Below are positions 6,020-8,945 of a DNA stretch of 8,945 bases, piece by piece. Both the position numbers and the translations under genes were made by a program. The notes under the pieces were generated by a model. It made no database searches. It was not told the DNA's origin and worked only from the letters and a program-made list of their open reading frames with translations. This DNA comes from an uncultured Collinsella sp. (GTDB lineage Bacteria > Actinomycetota > Coriobacteriia > Coriobacteriales > Coriobacteriaceae), in assembly GCA_900545875.1 (NCBI GenBank), contig URAQ01000055.1, forward strand, positions 1-8,945. Direction: 5' to 3'. The stretch's first letter is position 1. Each line of letters begins with the position of its first letter.

Positions 6020-6895
6020 GTGTCGTGGGTTGTCGCAGCATTTGCGTCAGCATTCTTTGCCGGCATCACATCCATCTTGGCCAAATGCGGCATCAAGCAG
6101 ACCGACTCCGATGTCGCGACGGCCATTCGCACCTGCGTGGTGCTCGTTTTCGCCTGGGCAATGGCGGGCATTTCTGGATCCATTGGAACCATTGGCAGCA
6201 TCGAACCCAGATCCTGGCTCTTTCTCGTCCTCTCGGGACTCGCTACCGGTGCTTCGTGGATCTGTTACTTTAAGGCGTTGAGCATCGGAAATGTCAATAA
6301 GGTCGTACCGGTCGACAAGATGAGCACCGTGCTCGCCGCGCTGGTCGCCATCGCGCTTTTTGACGAGACGAGCAACCTTGCGGTTAAGCTCGTGGGAACC
6401 GCTGCCATCACCCTCGGCACGTTTTTAATGATCGAGAAGAAGCAGTCCGCCGAACCCGAGCAGCAGCAAGACCGAACCTGGCTCGCTTACGCCCTCGGCG
6501 CCGCCGTGTTCGCGGCACTCACCTCCGTCCTCGCCAAGATCGGCATCGAAGGCGTCGAGTCAAACCTGGCCACGGCAATCCGCACCTGCGTGGTACTGGT
6601 TATGGCATGGGCAATCGTGGCAGCCAAGGGAAAACTGGAGCAGGTCGCGCACGTTGACCGGCGCGAACTCACATTTCTCGCAACATCGGGCATCGCGACT
6701 GGAGCATCGTGGCTGCTCTATTACTATGCCATCGCTGCAGGCCAGGTGAGTGTCGTGGTGCAGATCGACAAACTATCGATTGTCGTATCGGTGCTATTTG
6801 CGCGCCTGGCATTCAACGAAAAACTCTCCCGCCGCAGCGCCATCGGTCTCGCCCTCATCGTACTGGGCACCGCCGCGCTTGCAATTTGGAAGTAG
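6020..6895 (+). CDS. EamA/DMT-family transporter with duplicated halves
   Basis: This 291-aa membrane protein of the drug/metabolite transporter superfamily has ten predicted hydrophobic segments in two EamA repeats (about residues 3-138 and 154-290), joined by a polar linker (EKKQSAEPEQQQDR, 139-152). The halves are strikingly similar: the same 11 residues ATAIRTCVVLV occur at 33-43 and 184-194, and ATGASW at 75-80 and 226-231, always 151 residues apart. The first EamA repeat thus looks like a fused copy of a single-repeat (about 140 aa) COG2510-type protein. Translation begins at GTG 6020, 10 nt after the strong AAGGAGG (6003-6009), which is a slightly long spacing; no better in-frame start is seen. 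DMT proteins carry amino acids, nucleotides, drugs or amines; the substrate here cannot be read from sequence. The gene stands alone and converges on the ClC gene. Confidence 0.92.
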   Translation: MSWVVAAFASAFFAGITSILAKCGIKQTDSDVATAIRTCVVLVFAWAMAGISGSIGTIGSIEPRSWLFLVLSGLATGASWICYFKALSIGNVNKVVPVDKMSTVLAALVAIALFDETSNLAVKLVGTAAITLGTFLMIEKKQSAEPEQQQDRTWLAYALGAAVFAALTSVLAKIGIEGVESNLATAIRTCVVLVMAWAIVAAKGKLEQVAHVDRRELTFLATSGIATGASWLLYYYAIAAGQVSVVVQIDKLSIVVSVLFARLAFNEKLSRRSAIGLALIVLGTAALAIWK

Positions 6896-6989
6896 CGCCG
6901 ATACCGAACGAAATCCAGTCCACCCGCAAATCCGTGACACAGCGCCCGCACCGGACTTGAGATGTTTGTACTGACTGCGCGCTACCGTG

Positions 6990-8294
6990 CTACTTGCGCA
7001 GCGGCTTGGGCAGCGGGATGCCGGCGGCGATGACGGCCGCGATAATCATGCAGACGATACCCTTGAGTGGGAAACACATAAGCAGCAGGCCCACAACCAT
7101 GACAGGCTGGCGCATGACGGCGCCCATCGTCGATGCCGTGCAGACGGCGACGCAAAAGACCGGATCTGCGCCGGTGAGGATGGCAAGGCCATAGCCCAGG
7201 CTTACGCCCGAGAAGATAACGGGGAAGAAGTGGCCGCCGCGCCAACCAAGGTTGATGAGGGCGGGCGTCAGCATGGCCTTAACAAGACCGGTCGCGATAA
7301 GCACGCCGGCGGGAATGGTGAGGTAGGTCTCCATAAGTACATCGGCCTGGGTCTCGCCGGCAAACATGGTGTAGGGCAAGACCGTGCCGCAGATGGCGAG
7401 CGCCAGACCAGCCAGCATGGCCTTGACGACAGGACGCTCCCCTATTGCATGGGACAGCGCCTCGCTCGCGTGCTCCGAGACAAAGTACAGCCAGCCGCAA
7501 ACGGTGCCAACCAACGCCAGCGGGATGAGCCAGGCAAGCTCCAGGTTGCCCACCTCGGCGGCCTCGAACCTGGGCATGCCCATGCCGCCGCCCACAAGTT
7601 GGCCAAGCAGCAGGTAGGTGCCCAGACCGCCAGCGATCGCGATACCGTAGACCACAGTCTTCTGTGCCTTGGGCAGCTTGATGGTGATCTCGCCGGACGC
7701 GGACCCATCGTCGGCGTCTTCGCCCTGGCCGTCGGCGCTACCGGCGAGCGGCGCCACAAAGCCAAAGACGGGCGCGGTAAAGAGCGCCGTCAGCGCGGCC
7801 TGGGTGCCCAGCAGCGTGAGCTCCCTAAACTCGGCGCCAAAGCGGCGCATGCGGTCGCCGACCCAGCTGCACAGACCCGCGATAACGCCGGTCAGGCCGG
7901 CCTCCGGTCCAATACTTCCGCCAAACAGCAGCGGCAGCAATGCCGCGAGCGAAAGCCTGCCCAGATTGTCATACGGGTAGCGCCCATCTTGCTTAACCTT
8001 AGCCATCACCTGGTTGAGGTCGTCGGTCTTGGTGCCCGTAAGCTTTTCGTACAGACCGATCAGCAGGCCGCCCAGCAGGCAGACAAAAAACGGATACGGC
8101 AGAAAACCGAACGGGCCGCTGGCGAGTTCGGGCGACGCCGCGCCCAGCATGTGGGGGATCTCGGTCCACAGATAGTCGATACCGTGCTCCATCGCAAAAA
8201 AGAACAGCCAGACCGCGGCACCTGCGAACGCACCGGTCACGGCAACGCTAACTAAAAACAGCGCGCGGTTTGTGGGTTTGGCAAGGTTGTCCAT
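6990..8294 (-). CDS. ClC-family chloride channel/transporter, YfeO-like
   Basis: This 434-aa polytopic membrane protein has at least ten hydrophobic segments. The ClC selectivity-filter motifs are recognisable: FGGSIGPEAG (124-133) corresponds to the GREGP helix and GWRGGHFFP (350-358) to the GxFxP motif. FTAPVFGF (172-179) fits the region after helix H. The GGSxGPE and GxRGGxFFP variants match the YfeO-like branch (E. coli YfeO is 418 aa) rather than ClC-ec1. At the position of the gating glutamate (E148 in ClC-ec1) this protein has isoleucine, with a glutamate three residues later. A polar, acidic loop (about 184-211) interrupts the middle. There is no C-terminal CBS domain. The ATG has GGGAGGA (8299-8305) 4 nt upstream. 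The upstream LOG-family gene is on the same strand but 125 nt away, and a possible promoter (TACAAT at 8339-8334) lies between. Confidence 0.9.
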   Translation of the reverse strand: MDNLAKPTNRALFLVSVAVTGAFAGAAVWLFFFAMEHGIDYLWTEIPHMLGAASPELASGPFGFLPYPFFVCLLGGLLIGLYEKLTGTKTDDLNQVMAKVKQDGRYPYDNLGRLSLAALLPLLFGGSIGPEAGLTGVIAGLCSWVGDRMRRFGAEFRELTLLGTQAALTALFTAPVFGFVAPLAGSADGQGEDADDGSASGEITIKLPKAQKTVVYGIAIAGGLGTYLLLGQLVGGGMGMPRFEAAEVGNLELAWLIPLALVGTVCGWLYFVSEHASEALSHAIGERPVVKAMLAGLALAICGTVLPYTMFAGETQADVLMETYLTIPAGVLIATGLVKAMLTPALINLGWRGGHFFPVIFSGVSLGYGLAILTGADPVFCVAVCTASTMGAVMRQPVMVVGLLLMCFPLKGIVCMIIAAVIAAGIPLPKPLRK

Positions 8295-8333
8295 CGGGTC
8301 CTCCCGCGGTCAAAGTCGACATAATTACGTTTT

Positions 8334-8360
8334 ATTGTAGAGCGAGCGTTGCCCAGACAA
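8334..8360 (-). promoter_or_regulatory. Possible promoter of the ClC gene
   Basis: On the minus strand TACAAT (8339-8334, 5/6 to TATAAT) lies 15 bp downstream of TTGTCT (8360-8355). The spacer is short, so strength is doubtful, but the -10 is good and lies 39 nt upstream of the ATG. No terminator was found between the LOG gene and here, so read-through is also possible. Confidence 0.4.
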
Positions 8361-8419
8361 GCCAACCATCTGCGCCACAAACGGCACCATTGGGAGTCAT
8401 AGTGGGGCAGGCTCAAGAC

Positions 8420-8945
8420 TTATCCGTTGATAATCGAGACAATCTCGCGCAAATCGTCGGCAAAGTAGATGCCTTGCTGGCGCCTCGGGCTCGAAAGCCC
8501 CTTATCAATCATGTGCCCGAGCAGCGCCTTGAGGTCGTTGTAGTAACCGTCAAGGTTATACAGGATGCACGGAGCACTCAGGTGCCCCAACGACACCGCG
8601 GACATGACCTCGGCAATCTCCTCGAGCGTGCCCGTCCCACCGGGAAAGGCAATGAACGCATCGCCGAGCTCAATCATCTTGGCCTTGCGCTCGGCCATAT
8701 CGCTCGTCGCGATGAGGTCATCGATGCCGTCGTGCTGAAACTCGGCCTCTATAAAAAAGCTCGGCTCAACACCCGTCACGTGTCCACCTGCCTCGAGTAC
8801 GCTATCGGCGAGCGCGCCCATCAGGCCCGATTTGGACCCGCCGTATACCAGCGCGTGCCCGTTGGAGCCAATCCAGTTGCCCAGCTCTTGCACCGCAGGC
8901 AGAAACGCCGGGTCATTGCCGACGCTGGCGCCCAGGTATACCGTG
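8420..8945 (-). CDS. LOG-family (TIGR00730) nucleoside 5'-monophosphate phosphoribohydrolase, 5' end cut by the window
   Basis: The reading frame stays open to the right edge, giving 174 visible residues; the true start lies outside the window. An internal GTG at 8893 is not the start, because the residues before it (TVYLGASVGNDPAF) are the conserved first strand and loop of the family. LOG proteins are Rossmann-like enzymes that release the base from nucleoside 5'-monophosphates (cytokinin ribotides in plants and some actinobacteria; general nucleotide hydrolysis in many bacteria). Visible motifs, numbered from the window edge: VYGGSKSGLMG (33-43), ERKAKM (85-90), the PGGTGTLEE catalytic motif (101-109) and a NLDGYYNDL stretch (130-138) near the C-terminus. 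Only a few N-terminal residues should be missing. The gene lies upstream of ClC on the same strand, with a 125-nt gap. Confidence 0.92.
   Translation of the reverse strand, partial: TVYLGASVGNDPAFLPAVQELGNWIGSNGHALVYGGSKSGLMGALADSVLEAGGHVTGVEPSFFIEAEFQHDGIDDLIATSDMAERKAKMIELGDAFIAFPGGTGTLEEIAEVMSAVSLGHLSAPCILYNLDGYYNDLKALLGHMIDKGLSSPRRQQGIYFADDLREIVSIING

Noticed and set aside
5832..6281. 149-aa plus-strand open frame overlapping the DMT gene start
   Set aside because: It is mostly an out-of-phase reading of the DMT gene, with low-complexity translation and no ribosome binding site.
6975..7001. Hairpin CTGCGC/GCGCAG between the convergent DMT and ClC genes as a terminator
   Set aside because: It is only 6 bp with a 15-nt loop, overlaps the ClC coding end, and lacks a U-tract on either strand.
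6987..8255. 422-aa plus-strand open frame opposite the ClC gene
   Set aside because: It is a high-GC antisense shadow: the translation is rich in His, Gln, Arg and Ala with no domain, while the minus strand encodes a clear ClC protein.
8893..8893. GTG at 8893 as the start of the LOG-family gene
   Set aside because: The frame continues to the window edge and the upstream residues match the conserved family N-terminus.

Overview
The window looks like a chromosomal segment from a high-GC Gram-positive bacterium, most likely a gut Coriobacteriia member of the Collinsella type. This is inferred from the GC-rich coding DNA, the strong AAGGAG-type ribosome binding sites, the sigma-A-like promoters and the gene content. 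No marker gene settles the species. There are no rRNA or tRNA genes, no transposase, no phage genes and no cas genes.

Layout, left to right. (1) Positions 1-1559, minus strand: a two-gene operon encoding a VUT/YhhQ-family membrane transporter (the queuosine-precursor transporter family) followed by a short-chain dehydrogenase/reductase. The SDR ribosome binding site overlaps the stop codon of the transporter gene. A good promoter and a structured leader of about 78 nt precede the operon, and a stem-loop closes it at the window edge. (2) Positions 1562-3268, minus strand: prfC (peptide chain release factor 3) with its own promoter and terminator-like hairpin. (3) Positions 3269-3767: a 500-base divergent intergenic region. 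It carries a regular array of four long palindromes (eight copies of a 17-bp arm in alternating orientation, period 80-81 bp) and then an AT-rich promoter with palindromic operator-like sites. (4) Positions 3768-5748, plus strand: a compact operon of a YtrA-type GntR repressor, an ABC ATPase and an ABC-2 permease, the last two overlapping by ATGA. (5) Positions 6020-6895, plus strand: an EamA/DMT transporter made of two very similar halves, preceded by a 271-base gap with competing hairpins next to its ribosome binding site. (6) Positions 6990-8294, minus strand: a YfeO-like ClC-family channel or transporter without the usual gating glutamate. (7) Positions 8420-8945, minus strand: a LOG-family (PGGxGTxxE) phosphoribohydrolase whose N-terminus lies beyond the right edge.

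The genes are mostly household or transport functions in small independent transcription units. The GntR-ABC operon forms one logical module: a ligand-responsive repressor controls its own export or envelope-stress transporter. The feature not explained by ordinary annotation is the palindrome array at 3359-3658, which lies between the divergent prfC and gntR promoters.
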